Assembly (NCBI RefSeq): GCF_025263265.1
Contig: NZ_CP079869.1
Location: 1,550,001-1,614,000 of the forward strand
Direction of reading: 5' to 3'
DNA length: 64,000 nucleotides
Origin: Mycobacterium sp. SMC-4
Lineage (GTDB): Bacteria; Actinomycetota; Actinomycetes; Mycobacteriales; Mycobacteriaceae
The notes under the pieces: model-generated
Database searches by the model: none
The model's input: only the letters and a program-made list of their open reading frames with translations
Told to the model about the DNA's origin: nothing
Program-made: the position numbers and the translations under genes
Part shown: piece after piece, positions 53,875 through 62,889 of the stretch
Layout: every line of letters starts with the position of its first letter
Position numbering within the stretch: position 1 is the first letter of the stretch

Positions 53875-56205
53875 GTGACACCTACCTTCCAGCGACCGTG
53901 TGTGCTTCTCGTCGCCGCAGTCTCGGCGCTGGCGGTGGTCAACGCGCTGGCCTTGTGGGGCCAACAGGTGGCCGAGCAGGGCGAAACGCTGCTGCGGGCA
54001 CTGACCAGCCTCGGTGCAGCGGCCTTGGGCGTGGTGATGGCGTCACGGATGAACGGCTTGGCGCGGTGGTGGCGGCTGCTGTCTGTCGGCGCATTGCTGA
54101 CCTGGTTGATCGGCCAACTGATGTGGTTCGCCAGCGCCGCCCAAGCGGTGCCGGTGGTCGCGCAGGCGCTGTATGTGGTGATTCCGGTGCTTGCGCTGGG
54201 GTCGCTGGCGCTGCTGTTCACGTCCAGTGGTGGGGTGGCCCGGCGCGGCGGTGGCACCGTGCGGCACCGGCTGATCACCAACGTGATGGACGGCGTCGTC
54301 GCCGGTCTGTCGTTCCTGGTGCTGGCAATCCTGGGCCGGTTCGGCGCCAACACAGTCGAGTTGATATCCGGTTCGGAGGCGCCGGCGCCCGGCGTCGTCT
54401 TCGCCGTCGGTGAGCTGCTCGTGGTTGCCACCATCGTGATGATGGTGATGCTCTACGACGCAGACCGGCCCTATCGGGGGAATTTCCTGCTGCTGGCCGC
54501 CGGGTTGCTGACGCTGGCGGGGTCGGATCGGCTGGAGACCTATTTCCGGACCGTGGATGTGCAGGCCGGGCAGCTCTGGGCCGGCGTCGGGCTGATCATC
54601 GGTCCGCTGCTGATGGGTTTCGCGATGCTCGAACACCCGCAGCACCGGCCGGCCGCCGACTACGACGGATCCCGTGATCTGGATTGGGCGCAACTGATCC
54701 TGCCGTATTTCGGATTCGTCGGAATCACGATCTTGCTCACCTACCACCTGTGGATCGACCGGGACATCACGCCTGTGGTCTCTGGGCTGGTCATCACGAT
54801 GATCGTGCTCATCGCAATTCGCCAGGTGTGGGCCACCCGGGCGCAGAACCAGCTGACGCAGCGATTGTTCTGGGCCCAACGTGGACTGGCCTACCAGGTG
54901 CACCACGACGCGCTGACCGGCCTGCCCAATCGGCTGCTGTTCGCGCAACGCCTCGATGCCGCCGTGCGTGACGGACCGTTCGTGCTGATCTTCATCGACC
55001 TCGACGACTTCAAGGAGGTCAACGACAGGTTCGGCCACGCCGCCGGCGACGAGTTGCTGTGCGCCGTCGGGGAGCGACTCAAGCGGTACGTCAACGAGGG
55101 TGACACATTGGCCCGGATCGGCGGTGACGAATACGCGATCCTGATCCGCGAAGACAGCGACGACCCGGACGTGGTGGCCGACCGGCTCCGGGTGGCCTTG
55201 CGCGAACCGTTCGCGATACACGGGTCCTCGCTGCGCGTGAAGGCGAGTATGGGTCTGGTCCACTCCGATGTCGGAGGTCCGTCGCAGACCTCCGACGATC
55301 TGCTGCGCCAGGCCGACATCTCGATGTATGCCGGCAAGCGGATGGGGAAGGACTCGGCGGTTGTTTACCGCCCCGCCACTAGCCGGCAGTGGGACTTCCC
55401 CACGGCGCTGCGGACCGCGGGCGGGGCAGTGCCCGACGGCTTTCGTCTGGTCTACCAGCCCGTCGTCGACCTCACCGACGGCACCCTGGTGGCCGTCGAG
55501 GCACTCGCGCGATGGACGGCCCCCAACGGCACCGAGATCCCCCCGGAGACGTTCGTGGCCGCCGCCGAGGCCGCCGGTCTGGGCGCCCGCCTCGATGAGC
55601 TGGTGCTGGGGCTGGCCTGTAGCGAGGTCACAGCTGCCGGTCTGAACGTCGACCTGCACGTCAACGTGGGTGCAGCGCGGCTGGGCAGTCCGGGGTTCGA
55701 ACAGGACGTGCGACGCGTCCTGACGCGACACCGCCTACCGCCGCGGCGCCTGGTGCTCGAGATCACCGAGACGCTGCCGATCCTCGACCTCGCCGATGCG
55801 GCTGCGCAGATCGAACGGTTCCGTGCGGTCGGTGTGAAGGTCGCGCTCGACGACTTCGGCGCCGGCTACAACTCGCTGACCTACCTGCATGCGTTGCCGG
55901 TGCACATGGTCAAACTGGACCGCAGTCTCGTCGTCGGTGCTGAACCGGAGCGTGATCTGGCGCTGTACCGCTCGGTCATCCGGCTGTGCGCGGAACTGTC
56001 GCTTGACGTCATCGCCGAGGGCATCGAGACGACGGTGCAGGCCGGCACCATCCTCGCGGCGGGCTGCCGACTGGCGCAGGGCCATCTGTTCGGCCGGCCC
56101 ACGGCCCTGGCCGACGTCCGACGCGAGTGGCGTCAGCCCGGCGACGCGGCGGATCAGGGCGGACCTCTGCGTGATCCGACTCAACTCACCAACGAAACGC
56201 CGTGA
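53875..56205 (+). CDS. Membrane GGDEF-EAL cyclic-di-GMP enzyme
   Basis: Protein of 776 residues. The N-terminal half (about 5-320) has eight to ten hydrophobic helices forming a membrane sensor. A GGDEF domain follows with LTGLPNRLLF and an intact active loop RIGGDEYAIL (residues 416-420). An EAL domain follows with VAVEALARW (Glu542-Ala-Leu), LVLEITET, KVALDDFGAGYNSLTYL and DVIAEGIET, all catalytic motifs present. It may both make and degrade c-di-GMP. GTG start with AAGGAGG at 53865-53871. It separates smpB from ssrA. Confidence 0.93.
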   Translation: MTPTFQRPCVLLVAAVSALAVVNALALWGQQVAEQGETLLRALTSLGAAALGVVMASRMNGLARWWRLLSVGALLTWLIGQLMWFASAAQAVPVVAQALYVVIPVLALGSLALLFTSSGGVARRGGGTVRHRLITNVMDGVVAGLSFLVLAILGRFGANTVELISGSEAPAPGVVFAVGELLVVATIVMMVMLYDADRPYRGNFLLLAAGLLTLAGSDRLETYFRTVDVQAGQLWAGVGLIIGPLLMGFAMLEHPQHRPAADYDGSRDLDWAQLILPYFGFVGITILLTYHLWIDRDITPVVSGLVITMIVLIAIRQVWATRAQNQLTQRLFWAQRGLAYQVHHDALTGLPNRLLFAQRLDAAVRDGPFVLIFIDLDDFKEVNDRFGHAAGDELLCAVGERLKRYVNEGDTLARIGGDEYAILIREDSDDPDVVADRLRVALREPFAIHGSSLRVKASMGLVHSDVGGPSQTSDDLLRQADISMYAGKRMGKDSAVVYRPATSRQWDFPTALRTAGGAVPDGFRLVYQPVVDLTDGTLVAVEALARWTAPNGTEIPPETFVAAAEAAGLGARLDELVLGLACSEVTAAGLNVDLHVNVGAARLGSPGFEQDVRRVLTRHRLPPRRLVLEITETLPILDLADAAAQIERFRAVGVKVALDDFGAGYNSLTYLHALPVHMVKLDRSLVVGAEPERDLALYRSVIRLCAELSLDVIAEGIETTVQAGTILAAGCRLAQGHLFGRPTALADVRREWRQPGDAADQGGPLRDPTQLTNETP

Positions 56206-56226
56206 GCCCGGGGGAATGAAACGCCG

Positions 56227-56255
56227 TTGGGCGCTGTTGGTCAAACCGGTAGTAT
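56227..56255 (+). promoter_or_regulatory. Promoter of ssrA
   Basis: TTGGGC (56227-56232), a 17-base spacer, and TAGTAT (56250-56255). Predicted transcription start near 56262, leaving a leader of about 41 bases removed by RNase P at 56304. Confidence 0.65.
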
Positions 56256-56303
56256 GGAGGTTTCCCGGCAACCGGTCGGGGAGCACTCAGGAAACACCTC
56301 AAG

Positions 56304-56670
56304 GGGGCTGAACGGTTTCGACTTCGAGCATCGAATCAAGGGAAGCGTGCCGGTGCAGGCAAGAGACCACCGTTAAGCGTCGTTGCAACCAATTAAGCGC
56401 CGATTCCAATCAGCGCGACTACGCTCTCGCTGCCTAAGCGACAGCTGGTCCGTCAGACCGGGAAAGCCCTCGACCCGGACCCTGGCGTCATCTAGAGGGA
56501 TCAACCGAGAAGTTCGGTCGCGGAGCTCCTCGGGACAACCAACAGCGACTGGGATCGTCATCCTGACTTGTTCGCGTGATCAGGAGATCCGAGTAGAGGC
56601 ATAGCGAACTGCGCACGGAGAAGCCTCGAGGGAATGCCGTAGGACCCGGGTTCAATTCCCGGCAGCTCCA
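56304..56670 (+). ncRNA. ssrA: Transfer-messenger RNA (tmRNA)
   Basis: 367-nt tmRNA that rescues stalled ribosomes with SmpB. The tRNA-like ends pair: GGGGCTG (56304-56310) with CAGCTCC (56663-56669), one G-U, then discriminator A56670. The T-arm GGACCCGGGTTCAATTCCCGG sits near the 3' end. The next bases are CAA, so the CCA end is not encoded. The resume codon GCC at 56399 opens a tag ADSNQRDYALAA ending with TAA at 56435-56437. M. tuberculosis has ADSHQRDYALAA as I remember it. Confidence 0.97.
56399..56437 (+). other. tmRNA proteolysis-tag reading frame
   Basis: Twelve codons, ADSNQRDYALAA, ending with TAA. The terminal ALAA is the degron recognised by ClpXP-type proteases. The first Ala codon is the resume codon after the alanine carried by tmRNA itself. 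Confidence 0.93.
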
Positions 56671-56675
56671 CAACG

Positions 56676-56702
56676 AAAGGGCCGCAGAGATGCGGCCCTT
56701 TT
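56676..56702 (+). terminator. Rho-independent terminator of ssrA
   Basis: Perfect 11-bp stem AAAGGGCCGCA (56676-56686) with TGCGGCCCTTT (56691-56701), GAGA loop, and a T run of four ending at 56702. Five bases after the tmRNA 3' end. Confidence 0.92.
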
Positions 56703-56747
56703 CGCGTGCGGGTGCGGTTCCGCCACCGTGAAGTTCTGCGCTGTCGC

Positions 56748-57674
56748 TCAGACTTCGCGGTCCTGGTCTGCGCTCGCCAGTGCCGACCGCAAGGCGCGGG
56801 CTTGGCTGGCGAAGAAGCGTTGCGACACCGAGGCATTCGGCACAATCATGTCGAACGCGTGAAACGCGCCGTCGGCAATCTCGACGTGGGTCGGGACACC
56901 GGCCTCCTGCAGGCGGCGACCGAAGTCAACGGACTCGTCATAGAACAGGTCCAATGTGCCCACCCCGATCCAGGTCGCCGGCAGGCCGGCCAGATCGCAT
57001 CGTCGAGCGGGCGCGGCAATGTTGGGATCCGCGGCGCCCAGATACCAATTCCATGCGGTCTGGTTGTCCCGACCAGACCACAACACGCGCGGCGTGGCGC
57101 TGGCAGTGATTCCGGTGCGGTCGTCGAGCATCGGGTAGACCAACATCTGCAGCACGGGCGCGGCTTCGCCGCGGTCCCGCGCCAGTAGTGCCAGGGCTGC
57201 TGCGAAACCACCACCGGCGCTGGCTCCGCCGATCGCGATGCGTGTCGGGTCGACCCAGGGTTGCCGGATGAGCCACTGCAGAGCGGCGTAGCAGTCCTCA
57301 AGCGGGGTCGGATACGGGTGTTCGGGCGCCAGCCGGTGATCGACAGCTGCGATGGACACGCCGGTGAAGTTCATCAACGTGCGGCAGAATCTGTCCTCCT
57401 GCGCCGCGGCGCCCATCACGGTGCCGCCCCCGTGGATCCACAACAGCGCAGGCCTGGGTTCATCTGCCCCGGTCGGGCGGTGCAGGCGTACCCCGACATC
57501 TGCAGTGACCGCGACGGTGGGCACGTTGTTGAGCCGTCCGGTGCGCGCCGCCAGATTCATCAGCGCCCGGGGAACCGTCAAGCCACGGTGCAGTGCATAA
57601 CCGCCCGGCAAGAGGCGCGCCGCCCGTCGCAGCTCGGGGTCGACGTCGCGGCTTTCAGCTCCGAGCCTGGCCAT
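56748..57674 (-). CDS. HSL-family esterase/lipase
   Basis: Alpha/beta hydrolase of 308 residues of the hormone-sensitive-lipase group. Oxyanion motif HGGG at residues 81-84, nucleophile GGASAGGG (Ser152), acid region VGTLDLFYDES and His in GAFHAFD. It probably hydrolyses short esters such as BVMO products. I use ATG 57674, which has GAGGAG ten bases upstream and overlaps the Rieske gene by 20 bases; ATG 57701 is an alternative. Last gene of a three-gene minus-strand operon. Confidence 0.88.
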   Translation of the reverse strand: MARLGAESRDVDPELRRAARLLPGGYALHRGLTVPRALMNLAARTGRLNNVPTVAVTADVGVRLHRPTGADEPRPALLWIHGGGTVMGAAAQEDRFCRTLMNFTGVSIAAVDHRLAPEHPYPTPLEDCYAALQWLIRQPWVDPTRIAIGGASAGGGFAAALALLARDRGEAAPVLQMLVYPMLDDRTGITASATPRVLWSGRDNQTAWNWYLGAADPNIAAPARRCDLAGLPATWIGVGTLDLFYDESVDFGRRLQEAGVPTHVEIADGAFHAFDMIVPNASVSQRFFASQARALRSALASADQDREV

Positions 57675-58935
57675 CAGCCGTCCGCTCCTCGATTGCGGCA
57701 TCCCATTGTCCGTGCAGATGTTGCACCAGCGGCTCGGCGCGACCGAAGATGATGCTCTCGAGCCCGTGCTCTACACCTCGTTGGCATTCTTCTGCGGCGG
57801 GGAAGTCCTCGTCGCGCAGCACGGCGGTGGCGCCGTCGAACCCCGCCTGAGCCAGCAGCCGGTCGGCGTCGTCCCTCATCGGGTGCAGCGCGCCGCCATG
57901 CATGTGGACGACGCACGTGCCCGGGGTGTCCCCGGGATAGATCCGCAGCATCAGCGTGGACACCGGCGATTCCACCAGGACACAACTCGGAAAGATGCCG
58001 TAGACCACCGATCCGCTGAATCGGTCGGGCCAGTCCTGTTCCGGAAGATCGCGGAGGTCTTCGATGTTGCGGAACGGGAACGCCCACCGGCAATGAGGTC
58101 CGAAGAGGTCGAAGACGGAGTTGTTCGTGACGATCGGCGCCAGCGTGTCCTTGTGCAGGAACGGGAAGTGGTAACCCTCGAAGTTGACGTCGACGGCCAG
58201 CTTCCAGTTCGCCCGCAGGTGCAGAACCATGCTCTGCGCGTGCGCATACCGGTCGAAGCCGAAGCCGGCGAGATCATCGAGTGCGTCGTCGAGAAAGCCG
58301 TCGAGCGAGACGGACTCATCGAGCCCCAGGACGATCAGTCCGGCCTGTTCGGCAACGGGCAGTGGACGTAGTCCGAGGCCGGACACGTCCACCCCCTCGA
58401 ACATCCGGCGTTGCGGCAGACTCGCCAGTCGGCCGTTCAGGTCGTAACTCCACGCGTGGTACGGGCAGGTGAACCGCGAGGCCCGGCCGCATCCCGATGC
58501 CACCTGAGCGCCGCGGTGTGCGCAGATGTTCGCGAAAGCCCTTGCGCACCCGTCTTTGTCGCGTAGCAGCAGCACAGGCGTGCCTGCGACGTCTTTGGTG
58601 GTGTAGTCGCCGGGCTCGAGGATCTCTCCGCCCCAGGCGACGACGTGGGGTGATCGCCGCATCATCGCTCGGTCGGCGGTGAATCGTTCGACACTGGTGA
58701 ATACGTCGGCGGGAGCGATCAGAACGTCTTCGGCGACGTCGAGCGTGTTGGTCTCGAGGTGACCGAGGACCCGGCGGGTCATAGAGCGAACGAAAGGTAG
58801 TTGAGTGGAGGTGTTCTCGGCGGCTTTGCGCACCGGCGCCAAGACGTCGTCCAGCTCGCTCTCGGTCGTGAACGAGAACGCTGGGGCGGCCGCGTCGCCG
58901 TCGAATGTGGACATCTCCGTACGGCTGTCGGTCAT
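57655..58935 (-). CDS. Rieske non-heme iron oxygenase, alpha-subunit type
   Basis: Ring-hydroxylating or demethylating oxygenase subunit of 426 residues. Rieske [2Fe-2S] ligands Cys138/His140 (CAHRG) and Cys157/His160 (CPYHAW). Mononuclear iron ligands in NFEGYHFPFLH (His256, His261). An N-terminal extension of about 75 residues precedes the Rieske domain. No beta subunit or reductase is adjacent, so it would be a homomeric, KshA- or choline-monooxygenase-like enzyme served by a ferredoxin reductase elsewhere. ATGA overlap with the upstream gene. Confidence 0.9.
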   Translation of the reverse strand: MTDSRTEMSTFDGDAAAPAFSFTTESELDDVLAPVRKAAENTSTQLPFVRSMTRRVLGHLETNTLDVAEDVLIAPADVFTSVERFTADRAMMRRSPHVVAWGGEILEPGDYTTKDVAGTPVLLLRDKDGCARAFANICAHRGAQVASGCGRASRFTCPYHAWSYDLNGRLASLPQRRMFEGVDVSGLGLRPLPVAEQAGLIVLGLDESVSLDGFLDDALDDLAGFGFDRYAHAQSMVLHLRANWKLAVDVNFEGYHFPFLHKDTLAPIVTNNSVFDLFGPHCRWAFPFRNIEDLRDLPEQDWPDRFSGSVVYGIFPSCVLVESPVSTLMLRIYPGDTPGTCVVHMHGGALHPMRDDADRLLAQAGFDGATAVLRDEDFPAAEECQRGVEHGLESIIFGRAEPLVQHLHGQWDAAIEERTADGQARS

Positions 58936-59879
58936 CGCCCGACGCCTCCGTTGGTCATTGCCGGACGGTCAGTCGCTCCGATCGAGTACCAGCGGGCCGC
59001 GCTCTTGGGCTCGGCGTCGAAACGGTCGAGCCACCGTTGCGCGAAAACCGGCAGGTGTGCGGTCGCCGGGTCGTGATGGGGAGCCTGCGACCGCACCAGC
59101 CCCACCAGCATCGCCAGGAGTTCACTCCTGGGCACCCCCGCGTAGGTCGATTCACCCGGGAGCTCGCGTGTGGCCCGGAGCGTCACCCGGAAAGCGCTGA
59201 CGGACAATCCGTTTGGTATCAGTACGCTGTAGTGTCCGCCATCGCACTCGGGCACGTGCTTGGCGAATCCGCGCGAGATGATCTTGAGTATCTGATCGAT
59301 GTGCTTGACGACGCCCACGATCGTCTTGAGTCGGTAGGGGTAGCTGTCGTGCACGGCGTCATACACCCGCAGCGCCGAGCTGCGATGTTCGATTTCCTCG
59401 ACGAAGTGCCACAGAAACAGCGAGGAGACCCTTTCGTCGCCGGGTTGGAACAGTTTGTCCTCGTGGTCCAGGAACACCTTGAAGTACGGGGTGAAGGTGG
59501 CTTCGATGACCGCGGTATAGGCGAGACGCCAGGCCAACGGTTTGGTGGCGGTCAGACGCTCGAACGAAGCCTCCACCTCCGCCACCGTCTCGCGCAGACC
59601 GGGCCAGCGCCGAGTCAACGCCCGGGTGTGGCTGGCGTGGGCCGCGGCGTGCTGGGCTTCCTGCCGCAGGTAGGAATTGGCTTCTTCGACGACTTCGGGA
59701 TCCCGGATCAACGGGATGCCCTCTCTGGTGGCGTCGACGACGAACTTCTCGAACCCCGGCGCGAAGAACGAGATCATGTTGCACAGCATCCCGAACGCGG
59801 GCCGCTCCGGTTGCCAATTGAACGGCACGTCTGCGCCTGCGAAGTCGAACCGGATTCGCCGCACCTGAAGGTCTGTCAT
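58932..59879 (-). CDS. PF10118-type predicted metal-dependent hydrolase
   Basis: Helical protein of 315 residues. Two E-x2-H motifs, RQEAQHAAAH near residue 72 and VEEIEHRSSA near 160, with an extra Glu in IEATFTPYF, look like a ferritin-type di-iron centre, although the family is annotated only as predicted metal-dependent hydrolase. The function is unknown to me. It heads the operon with the Rieske oxygenase and esterase; an oxidative role together with the Rieske protein is possible. It is divergent from the BVMO. Confidence 0.78.
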   Translation of the reverse strand: MTDLQVRRIRFDFAGADVPFNWQPERPAFGMLCNMISFFAPGFEKFVVDATREGIPLIRDPEVVEEANSYLRQEAQHAAAHASHTRALTRRWPGLRETVAEVEASFERLTATKPLAWRLAYTAVIEATFTPYFKVFLDHEDKLFQPGDERVSSLFLWHFVEEIEHRSSALRVYDAVHDSYPYRLKTIVGVVKHIDQILKIISRGFAKHVPECDGGHYSVLIPNGLSVSAFRVTLRATRELPGESTYAGVPRSELLAMLVGLVRSQAPHHDPATAHLPVFAQRWLDRFDAEPKSAARWYSIGATDRPAMTNGGVGR

Positions 59880-59920
59880 CGTCCGATTCCGCCTCTCCGC
59901 ACCGCACGACTGGACACTGC

Positions 59921-59949
59921 TTGCGATGTGTCAACTCCAACGCTAGCAT
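59921..59949 (+). promoter_or_regulatory. Promoter of the second HAPMO-like BVMO gene
   Basis: TTGCGA (59921-59926), a 17-base spacer, TAGCAT (59944-59949). Predicted start near 59956, with a leader of about 33 bases and GGTAGG before the ATG at 59989. It lies in the 109-base divergent gap to the PF10118 gene. Confidence 0.6.
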
Positions 59950-59988
59950 CGGCCAAGCAGCGCGCACAACGGCACCGGAACGGTAGGT

Positions 59989-61956
59989 ATGAATCAATCG
60001 AGCGTCAGCGATACCGTGGAATGCGCTGCACACGGCAATCCCCTGTTGGGGGTGCCGTTCGGTGCCTCCGATGCCGCGATCCGCGCAGCGGTCGACGATG
60101 CCAGCGTGCCTGCGCTGCTGATGTCGATGGTGCACATGACCGGTGATCTCAGCCTGCTCGACGAGTTGCCGAGACCGTACATGCTGATCCCCATGGACCT
60201 GCAGGGCGGGATGAGCGAGCCTGACAAGCAGATTGTCCGTGACCGAGCATTCCACGTCATCTGCGACTACCGCGATCGGGGGTGCCCGCCGCCCTTCGTC
60301 CCCGATAGCCGGCAGATGCGTCGGATGCTCGATGTCATATCGGCGGGCGAAGTCACTGAGGACTACATCGACTATGTCGCCGCTGATCTGCGGCTCACCG
60401 ATGACGATGAGCTCGGACCGACATTGACCTCCACCGCCGATCAGCGTGCGGACTTCCCTGTCGTCGTGATCGGTTGCGGTGAGGCGGGTCTGCTCGCCGG
60501 GATCAAGCTCAGACAGGCGGGTATCCCGTTCACGATCGTGGACAAGCAGTCCGGAGTGGGCGGCACCTGGCGTGCCAACCGGTATCCGGGATGTCGTGTC
60601 GACATCGCTAATCAGTACTACGCCTACTCTTTCGAACCGACCGACCACTGGTCGCACTACTACTCCGAGCAGCCCGAGATCCTCGAATACCTCGAAAACG
60701 TGATGGCGAAGTACGACATCGCCCGCTATACGAGGTTTTCCACCGAAGTCACCGGTGCGAGCTGGGATGACGAGTCGTCGATGTGGCGCGTCGTCGTCCG
60801 CAGCCGCAGCGGTGTCGAGGAAGAGTTGCACGCGCGGGCGTTGATCTGCGCAGTGGGGCAGTTCAGCAACCCGGTGATCCCGAACATTGCGGGCGCCGAG
60901 GAGTTCGTCGGACCCTCGTTTGACACTGTCGATTGGCGAGATGACGTCGACGTGACCGGCAAGCGGGTGGCCGTGATCGGCGCCGGCGCCAGCGGCTTCC
61001 AGCTCGTGCCCGCCATCGCCGACCCCGCCGAGCGAGTCGACGTGTACCAACGCACCGCACAGTGGATGGCACCCAACGTCGCCTATCATGACGCGATCCC
61101 CCAGGGTGCAAGATGGGCGATCCGTCACCTACCGTATTACGGCCGCTGGCTGCGATTTGTGTCGTGGTGGCCCTTGACCGACGCCGCCGAGGAACGGGTG
61201 ATGATCGATCCCGATTGGGACACCGGCGGACTGTCCTGCGGCCAAGCCAACCACGACGTGCGTGACATGCTCATCGCGTGGATGCGGGCCTTCACCGACG
61301 ACGAAGAGTTGCTCGCCAAGGTCATTCCGGACTATCCGCCGATGGGCAAGAGAATGCTGCAGGACAACGGAACCTGGCTCACAACGCTTCAGCGAGACGA
61401 TGTGGAGCTGATCTGCGACGGCATAGCAGAGATCACCGCTGAGGACGTGGTTACTGTCGACGGCGCGCATCGGCCCGCCGACGTGTTGGTGTGGGCCACC
61501 GGCTTCAACGTCAACCACCCACTGGGCCCGGTCGATATCAAAGGCCTCAACGGTGCTTCCCTCAACGCGGCGTGGGGAGACTCGCCGTATGCCTACCTGG
61601 GTATCACCGTGCCGGGATTTCCCAACTTCTACTGCATGTACGGGCCGGGGACCAACGGCGTCAACGGCACGAGCATCATCTACAACTCCGAGTGTCAGAT
61701 GCGCTACATCATGGGGTGCATCGACATGGTGCTTGCTAACAACGCGAGTTTGGCCGCGCCGCGGGCGGACGTGTGTGCCGACTACAACCGACGTAATCAG
61801 GCCAGGTTGAAGACCATGGTCTACACCCACCCGAACGTGGTCAGTTACTACAAGAACGCCGCGGGTGATGTTCCGTCGCTGTACGGGTTCAGGATCGTGG
61901 ACTACTGGAAGTGGACCCGCCGTCCGGACCCCGATGACTACGAGATGCGTTACTAG
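59989..61956 (+). CDS. 4-hydroxyacetophenone-type Baeyer-Villiger monooxygenase, full length, altered fingerprint
   Basis: BVMO of 655 residues with an extra N-terminal helical domain of about 140 residues, as in HAPMO enzymes. FAD motif VVIGCGEAGLLAG, GVGGTWRANRYPGC, and NADPH motif VAVIGAGASG. The BVMO fingerprint reads FVGPSFDTVDW, so the conserved His is Asp312 (codon GAC at 60922-60924), while the paralogue at the window start has His. This may change or abolish the normal reaction. Otherwise the protein is highly similar to that paralogue. It is transcribed from its own promoter and convergent with an alpha/beta hydrolase. Confidence 0.92.
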   Translation: MNQSSVSDTVECAAHGNPLLGVPFGASDAAIRAAVDDASVPALLMSMVHMTGDLSLLDELPRPYMLIPMDLQGGMSEPDKQIVRDRAFHVICDYRDRGCPPPFVPDSRQMRRMLDVISAGEVTEDYIDYVAADLRLTDDDELGPTLTSTADQRADFPVVVIGCGEAGLLAGIKLRQAGIPFTIVDKQSGVGGTWRANRYPGCRVDIANQYYAYSFEPTDHWSHYYSEQPEILEYLENVMAKYDIARYTRFSTEVTGASWDDESSMWRVVVRSRSGVEEELHARALICAVGQFSNPVIPNIAGAEEFVGPSFDTVDWRDDVDVTGKRVAVIGAGASGFQLVPAIADPAERVDVYQRTAQWMAPNVAYHDAIPQGARWAIRHLPYYGRWLRFVSWWPLTDAAEERVMIDPDWDTGGLSCGQANHDVRDMLIAWMRAFTDDEELLAKVIPDYPPMGKRMLQDNGTWLTTLQRDDVELICDGIAEITAEDVVTVDGAHRPADVLVWATGFNVNHPLGPVDIKGLNGASLNAAWGDSPYAYLGITVPGFPNFYCMYGPGTNGVNGTSIIYNSECQMRYIMGCIDMVLANNASLAAPRADVCADYNRRNQARLKTMVYTHPNVVSYYKNAAGDVPSLYGFRIVDYWKWTRRPDPDDYEMRY

Positions 61957-61977
61957 CGCACGCTTCCGGTGCCCGCC

Positions 61978-62889
61978 TCAGGTCGGGACGTACTCGCTGA
62001 TGATGCGGTGCACGACGTCGGGTTGATCGAGATGCATGAAGTGACCGGCAGACTCGATGATCTCGTGGCGGCTTCCTGCTGGCAGAACATGAGCTCCGAG
62101 CTCACCGAAGCGGACGTCGACGGCGCCGTCGATGCGCCCATGCATCACCAACATGGGGCAGAGGGGGGCGTGGCGCATCGCGTAGCGGTCGAGATCGCGA
62201 TGGTGCCGGGCGCGGCGCAACGGACGAAAGGCCGCTCGGTAGTACGACAGGGCGGCGGTGCGGTGGCGTCGGTCGGGTAGGCTGCGCCGCACGTGATCGA
62301 GATCGGCGCCGGCGTCGTAACCCGGCGGACACCAATCCCGCCACAATTTCGGCAGCATCCAGTCGAGGTTGCGCTCGGAGATCCCCGGTAACTGCTGGAA
62401 CATGATGTACCAGCTCATCCGCAGCTGCGCGCGAAGCAGCCGAAGCACGTCGCGGCCGTTACCCGCACCCCGGTCCAGACCCGACACGATCGGCACCCCC
62501 ATCGACACCACTTTCCCGAAAGGGTTGTGCGGAAAGGCCGCCATCGCGTTGGCGGTCAAGCCGCCCCAGTCATGACCGACGAGCACAGCGTCGGGGCCCC
62601 CGCCCAGCGCCTGGTGCAGTGCGACGGCGTCGTGCATCAGCGCGCCGATGCCGTAGTCACCATCGCGCGCGAGTTCGGTCGGTGCGTAGCCGCGCATGAA
62701 CGGTGCGACCACACGGAACGATTCGTCGGCGAAGCGCGCACCAAGGTACCGCCACGTCCAGGCCGTGTCCGGATACCCGTGCAGGCACAGCATCAGCCGG
62801 CCGTCCTCTGGGCCCCAAGCCAACGCCTCGAATCTCAGATGCGGAAGATCAAGCGACAATCGCTGCGGCTGCACCGTTTCAGCAGTCAT
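61978..62889 (-). CDS. Alpha/beta hydrolase, epoxide-hydrolase/dehalogenase-like
   Basis: Hydrolase of 303 residues. Oxyanion motif LHGYPDTAWTW, nucleophile GHDWGG with Asp as in epoxide hydrolases and haloalkane dehalogenases, acid strand LVMHGRIDGAVDVRF and His in SAGHFMHLD. Substrate unknown. The ATG overlaps the stop of the upstream amidohydrolase (ATGA), so both are one transcription unit. Confidence 0.87.
   Translation of the reverse strand: MTAETVQPQRLSLDLPHLRFEALAWGPEDGRLMLCLHGYPDTAWTWRYLGARFADESFRVVAPFMRGYAPTELARDGDYGIGALMHDAVALHQALGGGPDAVLVGHDWGGLTANAMAAFPHNPFGKVVSMGVPIVSGLDRGAGNGRDVLRLLRAQLRMSWYIMFQQLPGISERNLDWMLPKLWRDWCPPGYDAGADLDHVRRSLPDRRHRTAALSYYRAAFRPLRRARHHRDLDRYAMRHAPLCPMLVMHGRIDGAVDVRFGELGAHVLPAGSRHEIIESAGHFMHLDQPDVVHRIISEYVPT

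Noticed and set aside
59359..61128. Long minus-strand open frame of about 589 codons
   Set aside because: It crosses the start of the BVMO gene and part of the PF10118 gene in the wrong frame, and its translation shows no known motif.
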